A stretch of DNA of 64,000 nt. Origin: Alphaproteobacteria bacterium. Its GTDB lineage: Bacteria; Pseudomonadota; Alphaproteobacteria; Rhodobacterales; Rhodobacteraceae. Position 1 is the stretch's first letter. Every line of letters starts with the position of its first letter. Below are positions 45,339 through 53,592 of the stretch, piece by piece. The stretch spans positions 1 through 64,000 of the forward strand of contig JAUHWT010000002.1 in assembly GCA_030427145.1 (NCBI GenBank). Reading direction: 5' to 3'. Below the pieces are notes generated by a model. The model was not told the DNA's origin. It ran no database searches and saw nothing but the letters and a program-made list of their open reading frames with translations. A program made the translations under genes and the position numbers.

Positions 45339-45355
45339 GCGCCCGGAAGGGGCGC
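45339..45355. other. hairpin between binding-protein and permease genes
   Basis: GCGCCC and GGGCGC pair around a 5-base loop. Hairpins at this place in ABC operons often lower downstream expression by partial termination or by protecting the 3' end of the binding-protein mRNA. Confidence 0.45.
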
Positions 45356-45376
45356 AGTGACCTCAGTTCGTCCGGC

Positions 45377-46150
45377 TCAGCGGATGTCCGCGCCGACCCA
45401 TTCCTCGGCAATGGTCATGTAGGTGCCGTCCTCCATCATGGAATCGAGCGCTTCCTGCATTGCGGCGGCAAGTTCCGGATTGCCCTCACGGATCGCGATA
45501 CCCGCGCCAAAGGGCTCGGTGGTGGGATCAGCGAACATCTCGAACTCCTGGCCCTGCTCGCCCATGGCAAGGATCGCCGCGATGGAGTCGTTCACAATCG
45601 CATCGACGCGGCCGTTCTCCAGTTCCAGCAGAAGCTCGGGCAGGCCCTTGTAGGTGTTGATGTCGTAGCCCTTCTCACGCGCCCAGGCCTCGTGGGTCTC
45701 GCCCAGCGTCAGGCCGACCTTCACTCCGTCAAGATCCTCAAGGCTGGCGATCCCGGATCCCGGCTGTGTGAAAATCGCGCGCTTGTCCGAATAGTACGGC
45801 CCGACGAAATCCACCACCTCGTCACGTTCCTCGGTGATGGTCATGGAGCCAACAATCGCATCATACTTGTTGGCCAGCAGCCCGCCGATGATCCCGTCCC
45901 AGGCCGTGGTCACGATCTCGGCTTCAAGGCCCATGCGTTTGGCGATCTCGGTGCCGATGGCCGGGTCGAAGCCCACGACCTCGTTCTGGTCATTGACGAA
46001 GTTGAACGGCGGATAGGCCCCCGACATCGCGATGCGGATTACGCCGTTTTCCTTAAGCGTTTCAAGCTCCTCAGCGGCGGCCGCAAAGCCGACCGTGGCA
46101 AAGGCGGCGGCAAGAACGGTGGATTTCAGGATGGTGCGGCGTGACGTCAT
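45377..46150 (-). CDS. polar amino acid periplasmic binding protein
   Basis: The 257-residue solute-binding protein (family 3) has a signal peptide with a twin-arginine-like SRRTILK, cleaved near FAAAAEEL. The mature part has the family opening GVIRIAMSGAYPPFNFVND, then VGFDPAIGTEIAKRMGLEAE and DAIVGSMTITEERDEVVDF. The ligand-binding Arg/Asp positions look conventional. ATG 46150 is chosen because GGAG lies 6 bases upstream; ATG 46162 and the longer frame lack a site. It is the first gene of an eight-gene leftward run. Confidence 0.9.
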   Translation of the reverse strand: MTSRRTILKSTVLAAAFATVGFAAAAEELETLKENGVIRIAMSGAYPPFNFVNDQNEVVGFDPAIGTEIAKRMGLEAEIVTTAWDGIIGGLLANKYDAIVGSMTITEERDEVVDFVGPYYSDKRAIFTQPGSGIASLEDLDGVKVGLTLGETHEAWAREKGYDINTYKGLPELLLELENGRVDAIVNDSIAAILAMGEQGQEFEMFADPTTEPFGAGIAIREGNPELAAAMQEALDSMMEDGTYMTIAEEWVGADIR

Positions 46151-46166
46151 TTCGGTCTCCATGTTG

Positions 46167-46260
46167 GAACAATTGTTCGCGGGCCGAACGCCCGGGAAGG
46201 TTGGCGGATTGATTCCGCTCTGCAGCGGAAGCCTTGCATTTGCCGAATCATCGTGCAAAT
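46167..46260. promoter_or_regulatory. three dyads in the binding-protein/LysR divergent promoter
   Basis: GAACAATTGTTC (46167-46178) is a perfect 12-bp palindrome close to the leftward start. TTCCGCT-CTGC-AGCGGAA (46213-46230) forms a 7-bp dyad. ATTTGC-N11-GCAAAT (46238-46260) fits a LysR-type operator and lies 34 bases before the LysR gene. These are candidate sites for the divergent LysR protein. Confidence 0.5.
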
Positions 46261-46293
46261 AAATAATCAAAATCATCATCATAGATCTGGTCT

Positions 46294-47253
46294 ATGCAGC
46301 CACCCGATACCGGCCGTTTCCCCTGGAACCTCGACTGGAACCTCCTGCGCACCTTCATCGTCGTGGTCGAACAGCGCGGCATCTCCAAAGCCGCCGGTGT
46401 CCTTGGCCTGAAACAGCCGTCGGTCTCCGCTGCGCTGAAACGTCTTGAAACTGCGGTGGGCAAACGGCTCATCATCCGCAAACCCAACGAGTTCGTCGTC
46501 ACCCGCGCTGGCCAGCGTCTCTATTCCGAATGCACCGAAATCTTCAGCACCGTCTCGCAACTGCCCACGGTTCTCAGCGAGGAGGTCGCGGAACTGCGCG
46601 GACACCTGTCCTTCGTGGTGACCAGTTCCGTCAGCTCAACCCATTTCGACGACATGCTGCACGGCTTTTCATCCGCACATCCCGGCGTCACCTACTCGTT
46701 TGACGTGCAGGAGAGCGATGAGGTCGAGAGCATGATCGCCCGCAACCGAGCCAGCTTCGGCATCTGCCTGCTCTCCGCCCTGCCCGGCAGCCTCAACCGT
46801 GTGGAGCTTTACCGCGAGTTCTTCGGCCTCTACTGCGGGCCGCGCCACCCGCTGTTCAACGCCGCCACCGTCTCGCCCGCCGACCTCGAAGGCGAGCCCT
46901 TCGTGGCCTTTCAGACCGAAACACCCAGCGGCCCGCTTGAGCAGGTCTCCCGCCTGCGCCACCGGCTCAAGCTCTCCCCGCAATGGCGCGGCGTGTCGTC
47001 CAGCCTGAACGAAATCCGCCGCATGATCATCGCCGGCATCGGCATCGGCGCCCTTCCGGTCCACGTCGCCCAACAGGACGTCGCCGCCGGCCGCATCCGC
47101 CAGCTGCCCCCGTATTCCGACCTGCCCTGCATCAGCATCTACCTGATCAGCAACCCCGCCCGCCGCCTGACCGAAGCCGAAGCCGCCTTCCTCGACCACG
47201 TCCACGGATCCGTTGAGGCCATTCCGGACGGGGAGAGGGTTTATGGTGGCTGA
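46294..47253 (+). CDS. LysR-family regulator divergent from the amino acid operon
   Basis: The 319-residue LysR protein has its helix-turn-helix at about 12-70 (WNLLRTFIVVVEQRGISKAA, then KQPSVSAALKRLETAVGKRL) and an effector domain from about 100 (LSFVVTSSVSSTHFDD, later IAGIGIGALPVHVAQ). It is divergent from the amino acid ABC/aminotransferase/BKACE run and most likely activates it in response to the substrate. The intergenic dyads include one of LysR spacing at 46238-46260. This spacing differs from that of the TTAG-N7-CTAA sites, so the two LysR proteins probably control separate units. Confidence 0.9.
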   Translation: MQPPDTGRFPWNLDWNLLRTFIVVVEQRGISKAAGVLGLKQPSVSAALKRLETAVGKRLIIRKPNEFVVTRAGQRLYSECTEIFSTVSQLPTVLSEEVAELRGHLSFVVTSSVSSTHFDDMLHGFSSAHPGVTYSFDVQESDEVESMIARNRASFGICLLSALPGSLNRVELYREFFGLYCGPRHPLFNAATVSPADLEGEPFVAFQTETPSGPLEQVSRLRHRLKLSPQWRGVSSSLNEIRRMIIAGIGIGALPVHVAQQDVAAGRIRQLPPYSDLPCISIYLISNPARRLTEAEAAFLDHVHGSVEAIPDGERVYGG

Positions 47254-47284
47254 CCGTCTCAACCCTTGGGGCAAACGGACAGAT

Positions 47285-47330
47285 TGTCAGGCCGTTTGAA
47301 TGAATGAATTTTGTCAGCGGTTGCCTGACA
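47285..47330. repeat. TGTCAG inverted and direct repeats
   Basis: TGTCAGGC (47285-47292) pairs with GCCTGACA (47323-47330). A second TGTCAG at 47312 makes a compact hairpin with CTGACA at 47325-47330. The repeats lie between the LysR stop and the tRNA and may help end the leftward tRNA transcript, though no T-run is seen. Confidence 0.45.
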
Positions 47331-47388
47331 CCGGAAAGCGTTCGCCAACCCGGCCCGAACCAGTCAATACCTGTGATTTTCGGAGGAA

Positions 47389-47464
47389 TGGTGCCCCAAG
47401 ACGGACTTGAACCGCCGACCTACTATTTACGAAACAGTTGCTCTACCGACTGAGCTATTGGGGC
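47389..47464 (-). tRNA. tRNA-Thr (anticodon CGT)
   Basis: On the minus strand a full cloverleaf can be drawn. It has acceptor GCCCCAA/TTGGGGC, D-stem GCTC/GAGC, anticodon stem ACTGT/ATAGT with loop TTCGTAA (anticodon CGT, Thr), and T-stem GGCGG/CCGTC with loop TTCAAGT. Discriminator A is followed by an encoded CCA at 47389-47391. Total length is 76 bases. Confidence 0.95.
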
Positions 47465-47534
47465 CCGGGCGCGTAAATACACGATCCAGGTGCAGACGCA
47501 AGACCCCGAATGCACCCAAACGCCTGGGAATTCC

Positions 47535-48296
47535 TTAAACGAGAAACGACTTCACCGCCTCCAGAAACGGTCGTGGCGCTTCCGCGTGGAGCCAGTGACC
47601 GGCGCCGGGCACGCTCTCAAACCTGGCCTGCGGGAACAGTGCCCGAACGGCATCGTGGTCAGCCTCATCGACGTAGTCGGACGCACCGCCGGTCAGGAAC
47701 AGCGCATCGCCGTCGAATGTGCCCCCGATGTCGGGAAATCCCATGATTTTTGGCATTTCACTTTCCAGAACGTCGAGATTCAGCTTCCACCGCGCGCCAT
47801 CGCCATCAAGCGCAAGGCTTTGCAGGAAGAAGGCACGCAGCGGCGCCTCATCGACGCTGGACTGGAGCTGAGCGTCGCCGTCCGAGCGCCGCTCGATCAC
47901 CGACAGGTCCACGGCCTTCATGGCTTCCACATAAGGCAGCTGTGAGTGGGAATACTGTTTAGGCGCGATATCCGCCACGATCATCCGACCGACGCGTTCA
48001 GGCGCCTTCAGGGCCAGAACCATCGCTGCCTTGCCGCCCATGGAATGGCCCAGAACATCGGCCTGCCCGCCAAACTCATCAATCACCTCGGCCAGATCCC
48101 CGGCCATGGCCTCATAGCCGTTGTCACCGGCCCAGGGGCTGTCGCCATGGTTGCGCATGTCCACGGCCACCACCTGGCGGTCCGCTGCCAGCCGCTTGCC
48201 AATCGCGCCCCAGTTGCGCGCGGAGCCGAACAGCCCATGCACAATCAGAAGCGGCAACCGGTCTGTCGGCTGCCCATGTACGACAGTATTCAGCAT
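47535..48296 (-). CDS. alpha/beta hydrolase (YbfF-like esterase)
   Basis: The 253-residue alpha/beta hydrolase has the oxyanion segment IVHGLFGSARNWG and nucleophile elbow VLGHSMGGKAAM (catalytic Ser). A late Asp lies in the ASDYVDEADH stretch and the catalytic His in VPGAGHWLHAEAP. The DMRNHGDSPW segment is typical of YbfF-type esterases acting on short acyl esters or thioesters. It begins 7 bases after the ilvA stop and is probably cotranscribed with it. The physiological substrate is unknown. Confidence 0.87.
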   Translation of the reverse strand: MLNTVVHGQPTDRLPLLIVHGLFGSARNWGAIGKRLAADRQVVAVDMRNHGDSPWAGDNGYEAMAGDLAEVIDEFGGQADVLGHSMGGKAAMVLALKAPERVGRMIVADIAPKQYSHSQLPYVEAMKAVDLSVIERRSDGDAQLQSSVDEAPLRAFFLQSLALDGDGARWKLNLDVLESEMPKIMGFPDIGGTFDGDALFLTGGASDYVDEADHDAVRALFPQARFESVPGAGHWLHAEAPRPFLEAVKSFLV

Positions 48297-48303
48297 GATG
48301 TCC

Positions 48304-49563
48304 TCATACGATAAGACTGGTGATCACCGTGTCATCGGTGATGTCCTGGAAGGTGAAACCACCCTCCAGCATCCTCTGTTCCAGATCGGCAAAATTTGCC
48401 CGTGCCGAGCTTTCAATCCCGAGCAGGATCGATCCAAAATTTCGCGCCGATTTTTTCAGGTATTCAAACCGCGAAATGTCGTCATCGGGCCCCAGCAGGT
48501 TCAGAAAATCCCTCAGCGCCCCTGGCCTCTGCGGCAGGCGCAGGATGTAGTACCGCTTCAACCCTTCCCAGCGCAGCGCCCGCTCCTTCACGTCAGGCAA
48601 ACGCTCAAAATCGAAATTCCCGCCGGAGACCACCGCAACCACGGTTTTGCCCGTCAGGTCGTCATAATCGCGCAGCGCATCGATCGACAGCGCTCCGGCC
48701 GGCTCCAGAACCACGCCCTCGACATTGAGGAATTCCAGCATGGTGGCACAGATGCGATCCTCCGCCACCCGTGTGACCGCATTGGGCGCCAGATGCTTGA
48801 GCCGTTCGAAATTGATGTCACCAATCCGGGCAACAGCGGCCCCGTCCACGAAGTTGTCCACCGCCTCCAGCGTCACCGGACCACCCTGCTCCAGCGCCCG
48901 CGTCAGGCTCGGCGCGCCCACCGGCTCGACCAGGCGCAGTTCCGTGTCACCGGGCACTTCCCCGACCAGCGTGGCGGACCCGGATGACAGCCCACCACCG
49001 CCCACGGGCAGAACCATGATGTCGGGAACCACCCCCTCCGGCAGCTGGCGAAACACCTCCAGCGCACAGGTCGCCTGGCCCTCGATCACATCCGCGTCGT
49101 CATAAGGCGGCAGAAAAACGGCATTATTCTCCGCACAGAACGACTGCGCGGCCTCGAGCGTGTCATCGAAATAGTCGCCAATCAAACGGATTTCGACCTG
49201 GCCATCTCCAAACTGGCGCGTTTTGCCGATCTTTTGTTGCGGGGTTGTGACGGGCATGAAGATCACGCCATTCACACCAAAATGTTTGCAGGCGAACGCC
49301 ACACCCTGGGCGTGGTTGCCTGCCGAGGCACAGACGAAAACCCGCCGTCCCGCATCGGCCTCCAGCGCCTTGCGCATGGCGTTAAACGCGCCCCTGATCT
49401 TGTAGGAGCGCACCGGCGAGAGATCCTCGCGCTTGAGCCAGATATCCGCGCCGTAATAGGCCGACAGATACACGTTGCGTTGCAAAGGCGTCGGGTCAAA
49501 CAGATCCCGCAACGCGGCCTCGGCCCGCTCAACTCCCGACAGAAAACCCGTACCGTGTCCCAT
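48304..49563 (-). CDS. ilvA: threonine dehydratase (IlvA)
   Basis: IlvA deaminates threonine to 2-oxobutyrate for isoleucine synthesis. The 419-residue PLP enzyme has the lysine in VRSYKIRGAFNAM (Lys55), the phosphate-binding PVGGGGLSSGSA and ASAGNHAQGVAFAC. A single C-terminal ACT-like regulatory domain runs from about residue 330, as in the shorter IlvA forms. The ATG at 49563 starts MGHGTGFLSGVERAEAAL. It heads a two-gene leftward unit with the esterase. Confidence 0.9.
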   Translation of the reverse strand: MGHGTGFLSGVERAEAALRDLFDPTPLQRNVYLSAYYGADIWLKREDLSPVRSYKIRGAFNAMRKALEADAGRRVFVCASAGNHAQGVAFACKHFGVNGVIFMPVTTPQQKIGKTRQFGDGQVEIRLIGDYFDDTLEAAQSFCAENNAVFLPPYDDADVIEGQATCALEVFRQLPEGVVPDIMVLPVGGGGLSSGSATLVGEVPGDTELRLVEPVGAPSLTRALEQGGPVTLEAVDNFVDGAAVARIGDINFERLKHLAPNAVTRVAEDRICATMLEFLNVEGVVLEPAGALSIDALRDYDDLTGKTVVAVVSGGNFDFERLPDVKERALRWEGLKRYYILRLPQRPGALRDFLNLLGPDDDISRFEYLKKSARNFGSILLGIESSARANFADLEQRMLEGGFTFQDITDDTVITSLIV

Positions 49564-49678
49564 TTCTGCGGGCTAGCATGGTTTTTCGGGCTGGACCAGT
49601 ACGCTTGAGACCGGACGTGGAGGTTTCCCGAAGGCCAACGTCGCCTATGATACCCCTACGGAATCGGGGGAGCGCATC

Positions 49679-51337
49679 ATGACCTATTACGACACCGGCC
49701 AATACAGCCGCAAAGTCACCACCACCTCCCCGGAGGCGCAGCTCTGGTTCGACCGCGGCCTCAACTGGATCTGGGCCTATTTCCACGAGGAAGCCGTCAG
49801 GTGTTTTCAGAACGCCATCAAAGCAGATCCCGGTTGTGCGATGGCGTACTGGGGTGTGGCCTATGCCAGCGGTCCGAATTACAACCTGCCTTGGCATTTG
49901 CGTGACGCGACCATGAAACGCGACAGCCTCGCCACGGCATATGACGCGACCTCCACCGCGATGGCTCTGATCGACCGCGTCACACCACCCGAGGCCGCCC
50001 TGATCCGCGCCCTCACCGCCCGTTTCCCCCAGCGTGATCCGGATGACGGGAAAACCATGCATGGCTGGAACGCGGCTTTTGTGACCGCCATGAAGACCGT
50101 CCACGACACCTGGCCCGAAGACCACGATATCCGTGCCGCCTATGCCGAAGCGATCATGAACCTCACCCCGTGGCGGATGTGGGACCAGACCACCGGGCAG
50201 CCGGCGGAAGGGGCCGGAACCGTGGAGGCACAACGCGTGCTTGAAGAAGCCCTTAACAACGATCCCGCCGCCATGCGGCACCCCGGTCTGACACATCTCT
50301 ATGTCCACCTGATGGAAATGTCGCCGACGCCGGAGAAAGCCCTGAAGGCCGGTGACGTCCTGCGCGACCTGATTCCCGACGCCGGGCACCTGATCCACAT
50401 GCCCACCCATATCGACATACAGTGTGGCCACTACCACAATGTCGTCCACTGGAATGAGGCCGCAATCCACGCCGACGCCAAGGCCCTGGAACGCAACGGC
50501 GTGTTCAACATCTACACCGGCTACCGCATCCACAACTATCATTTCGCCGTCTATGGCGCGATGTTCCTCGGCCGTTTCGAGCCCGCCTGGTCACTGGCCC
50601 GCGAACTGGTGGCGATCACGCCCGAGGACATTCTACGTATTGAATCGCCCCCCTTCGCAGATTTCTATGAAAGCTACCTCGCCATCTGGGTCCACGTCCT
50701 GATCCGTTTCGGCCGCTGGCGTGAAATCATCGCGGAACCGCTGCCTGCGGAGCCCGCGCTATACACCAACCTCACCGCAACACTGCACTACGCCAAAGGC
50801 GTGGCCCACGCGGCCCTTGGAGAGGTCGATGCCGCCCTGTGCGCCCGCGATGACTTTCAGGCCGCCCGTGCGCTGGTCTCCGACAGGCGCCGGATGCACA
50901 ACGTCCTCTGCCAGGAACAGCTCGCCGTGGCCGACGCCATGCTGGATGGCGAGATCGAATACCGCCGCGAAAACTACCATCTGGCCTGGGAACGCCTGCG
51001 TGACGCCATCGCGCTGGAGGACGCCCTGCCCTATGACGAGCCCTGGGGCTGGATGCAGCCGACCCGACACGCGCTTGGCGCACTTCTGCTCGAACAGGGA
51101 CACGTCGCGGAAGCCGAAGCCGTTTACCGCGAGGATCTCGGCCTCGGCGGCACGCTGACCCGCGCTCAGGTGCATCCCGACAATGTCTGGAGCCTGCGCG
51201 GCCTCAACGACTGCCTTGCCGCCCGCGGCGCACAGGACACACCCGAAGCCCGCCTGATCGCCCAACGTCTGACACTCGCGGAGGCCCGCGCCGACCGTCC
51301 TGTCGGCGCGTCCTGTTTCTGCGCCCAGGGGGCCTGA
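49679..51337 (+). CDS. TPR-repeat protein of unknown function
   Basis: The 552-residue protein is built of tetratricopeptide-like helices, for example LWFDRGLNWIWAYFHEEAVR near the start with FQNAIKADPGCAMAYWGVAY, and LGALLLEQGHVAEAEAVYRE near the end. A central stretch AGHLIHMPTHIDIQCGHYHN is rich in His and may bind metal. It ends with SCFCAQGA. No signal peptide is visible, so it is probably cytosolic. I recognise it as a conserved TPR protein but not its function. It is divergent from ilvA and convergent with the FMN-binding protein gene, with a 2-base gap. Confidence 0.75.
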   Translation: MTYYDTGQYSRKVTTTSPEAQLWFDRGLNWIWAYFHEEAVRCFQNAIKADPGCAMAYWGVAYASGPNYNLPWHLRDATMKRDSLATAYDATSTAMALIDRVTPPEAALIRALTARFPQRDPDDGKTMHGWNAAFVTAMKTVHDTWPEDHDIRAAYAEAIMNLTPWRMWDQTTGQPAEGAGTVEAQRVLEEALNNDPAAMRHPGLTHLYVHLMEMSPTPEKALKAGDVLRDLIPDAGHLIHMPTHIDIQCGHYHNVVHWNEAAIHADAKALERNGVFNIYTGYRIHNYHFAVYGAMFLGRFEPAWSLARELVAITPEDILRIESPPFADFYESYLAIWVHVLIRFGRWREIIAEPLPAEPALYTNLTATLHYAKGVAHAALGEVDAALCARDDFQAARALVSDRRRMHNVLCQEQLAVADAMLDGEIEYRRENYHLAWERLRDAIALEDALPYDEPWGWMQPTRHALGALLLEQGHVAEAEAVYREDLGLGGTLTRAQVHPDNVWSLRGLNDCLAARGAQDTPEARLIAQRLTLAEARADRPVGASCFCAQGA

Positions 51338-51339
51338 AA

Positions 51340-51990
51340 TCAGAGCCGGAACGTCTTCACGTGCTCCGGCATCTCAACGCCGGGCAGGTTGCGCGGATCA
51401 GGCACGGGCTCGCCCACCTCCATCCGAACCGGCACCACCCCGGCCCAGATCGGCAGGTCGTAATCCTCCTCCTCGTCATTCGGCCCGCCCGTCCGCACCT
51501 TGGCGCTTCCTTCGGCAATCTCCATGCCCAGAACCATCGTGGCCTTGAGGTCCTGCGCGTATTCGTCACGCAACCCCTCATACCGGCCCGGGAAAAGCCC
51601 GTTCACGAACCGCGCCAGTTTCGCGTGCTTCTCCTCCGGATCCTCAACCCGGAACGCCATCCCATAGAGGGTCACCGACCGCGAGTTGACCGAATGGTGC
51701 ATCCCCGAGCGCGCCAGCACAAACCCGTCCAGGATCGCCACGCTCAGACACACCTCCGCCTCCCGCGACCTGCGCAGCGCCCGGCTGGCCGACGATCCGT
51801 GCCAGTAGACGTGGTTTCCCTCCCGCCACTGCAGCGTCGGCGTCACGAAGGGTTTGCCGTCGATCACGTACCCCACGCTGCACATGGGCTGGGCGTCGAG
51901 GATCGCGTTGATCGTCTCACGGTCGAAATGACCGCGCTGATGGGATCTGCGCAGGCGGGTGCGGTCGGTGACGGTGAGTGTATCTGACAT
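51340..51990 (-). CDS. pyridoxamine-phosphate-oxidase-like FMN-binding protein
   Basis: The 216-residue split-barrel flavoprotein of the PNPOx/Nim-like type has RGHFDRETINAILDAQPMCS, then DGKPFVTPTLQWREGNHVYW and HHSVNSRSVTLYGMAFRV. It lacks the full PdxH pattern, so it is unlikely to be the vitamin B6 oxidase itself. ATG 51990 is chosen because the conserved part starts soon after; the frame to 52059 overlaps the divergent regulator gene. The pairing with a MocR/PdxR regulator suggests a B6- or flavin-related role. Confidence 0.8.
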   Translation of the reverse strand: MSDTLTVTDRTRLRRSHQRGHFDRETINAILDAQPMCSVGYVIDGKPFVTPTLQWREGNHVYWHGSSASRALRRSREAEVCLSVAILDGFVLARSGMHHSVNSRSVTLYGMAFRVEDPEEKHAKLARFVNGLFPGRYEGLRDEYAQDLKATMVLGMEIAEGSAKVRTGGPNDEEEDYDLPIWAGVVPVRMEVGEPVPDPRNLPGVEMPEHVKTFRL

Positions 51991-52045
51991 TGTCCTGGTC
52001 CGTTTCTCTCTCTTGCGGGACGGGTGATGCCGCGATATTGGCTTT

Positions 52046-53488
52046 ATGAAAATGTCCAATTTTGCAAAATATGATCAGTCCAATCTCAATCGCGACCTGT
52101 TCGGGCTCACTCTCGACCCGAACGGCACCACCACGCTCCAGACGCAGCTCATAGAGGCCCTGCGCGGCATCATCACATCCACGCCCGGCCATGCCGGCAC
52201 CCGCCTTCCCGCCAGCCGCGCGCTCGCAACGGAGCTTTCCGTCTCCCGCACCACGGTTCAGGTCGCCTATGACCAGCTGATCAGCGAGGGCTACCTGGTC
52301 TCCCGACGCGGCAGCGGCACCTTCGTCGCTGAAAACGTCAGCCACCTCACATCTCCGCTCCAGCGACAACCCACCCAACGCCCGAGGGTCTCCCAGTGGC
52401 GGCCCTTCCAGACCGGCATCCCGGACCCGTCCCTGCTTCCCCATGCCCAATGGGCGCAGCACCTCGAACGCGCCTGGACCAAACCCGAGCCCGATCTGCT
52501 GGGCCGCGCCGACCCCTGCGGTTGGTACCCGCTGCGCGCTGCGATCTCCGACCACCTCGCCGCCTGGCGGCATCTGACCTGCGACCCGGAACAGGTGCTC
52601 ATCACCTCCGGCGCCCGCGAGTCGCTTGAGATCATTTTCAGCGGCCTGTTCGCACCCAGCCAAACCGTCGCCATCGAGGACCCCTGCTGGCCCCGGACCC
52701 GTGAGGTGCTCGAAGCCACCGGCGCCGTACCCCATTCAGTGCCCATCGACGCAGACGGCCTCAACCCGGAGGGTTTCCCCGACCGGTCCGCCTCCGTGAT
52801 CGTTACCCCTTCACGCCACTACCCGACCGGACGCAGCCTTCCCCTGCCGCGCCGCGTCACCCTTCTTGATTGGGCCAAACGCACCGGCGGGCTGATCATC
52901 GAAGACGACTACGACAGCGAGTTCCGCTACCAGGGCCACCCGCTGCCATCATTCGCCGGCCTCGACGGCCTGCAAAACACGATTTACCTCGGCAGTTTCT
53001 CCAAACTCATCAGCCCGGCCCTCCGCATCGGGTACCTCGTTCTGCCCAGACACCATCTCCCGCAAGCCCGCGTCTTCCTCGAACGCACCGGCCCCCGCGC
53101 CTCGCTTATCCCGCAACCGGCACTCGCCACCTTCATGTCGAGCGGCGACTACGCCATCCATCTCCGCCGTATGCGCCGCATCTACGCGCAGCGCCAGGCG
53201 CATCTGCTCTCCTGTCTTTTGCCGCTCCCGGATCTTCTGGAAATCAACCCGGACCCGGCGGGCATGCACCTCTGTCTGCCCCTGAAACCAAAGCTCTCGG
53301 ACCGGGTCAGCGACAGGCATATCAGCCAACAGGCCCGCGACGCGGGTCTCTCAGTGGCCGCACTGTCGTCTCACAGCACGCAACCCGACCCACCCCAGGC
53401 CCTGCTTCTGGGATACGCGGCATTCGATGAGGACCGCCTCACCGCAGCCAGCGAAACACTGATCAAAATCCTGCGCGACATCGCCTGA
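52046..53488 (+). CDS. MocR/PdxR-type regulator (GntR helix-turn-helix plus aminotransferase domain)
   Basis: The 480-residue protein has an N-terminal GntR winged helix (RLPASRALATELSVSRTTVQ, then AYDQLISEGYLVSRRGSGTF). A class I aminotransferase-like domain runs from about residue 110, with IIEDDYDSEFRY and the PLP lysine in YLGSFSKLISPALRIGYL. Such proteins use PLP as ligand to control vitamin B6 or amino acid genes. It is divergent from the FMN-binding protein gene with a 55-base gap, so that gene is its likely target. ATG 52052 is an alternative start. Confidence 0.88.
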   Translation: MKMSNFAKYDQSNLNRDLFGLTLDPNGTTTLQTQLIEALRGIITSTPGHAGTRLPASRALATELSVSRTTVQVAYDQLISEGYLVSRRGSGTFVAENVSHLTSPLQRQPTQRPRVSQWRPFQTGIPDPSLLPHAQWAQHLERAWTKPEPDLLGRADPCGWYPLRAAISDHLAAWRHLTCDPEQVLITSGARESLEIIFSGLFAPSQTVAIEDPCWPRTREVLEATGAVPHSVPIDADGLNPEGFPDRSASVIVTPSRHYPTGRSLPLPRRVTLLDWAKRTGGLIIEDDYDSEFRYQGHPLPSFAGLDGLQNTIYLGSFSKLISPALRIGYLVLPRHHLPQARVFLERTGPRASLIPQPALATFMSSGDYAIHLRRMRRIYAQRQAHLLSCLLPLPDLLEINPDPAGMHLCLPLKPKLSDRVSDRHISQQARDAGLSVAALSSHSTQPDPPQALLLGYAAFDEDRLTAASETLIKILRDIA

Positions 53489-53592
53489 CATCCCGCGAAA
53501 CGGACATACTCCCGTTACGACAATCGGCCTCGATTCCGCCTTCGCCATGTGCCATCATCTCGCCCAGTTCAGCCAAAACCCCGGGGATCACC

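Noticed and set aside
47389-49563. Functional link of tRNA-Thr with the neighbouring threonine dehydratase (for example a T-box)
   Set aside because: The tRNA is a normal cloverleaf gene with CCA; no T-box leader is seen before ilvA, and the closeness is probably chance.
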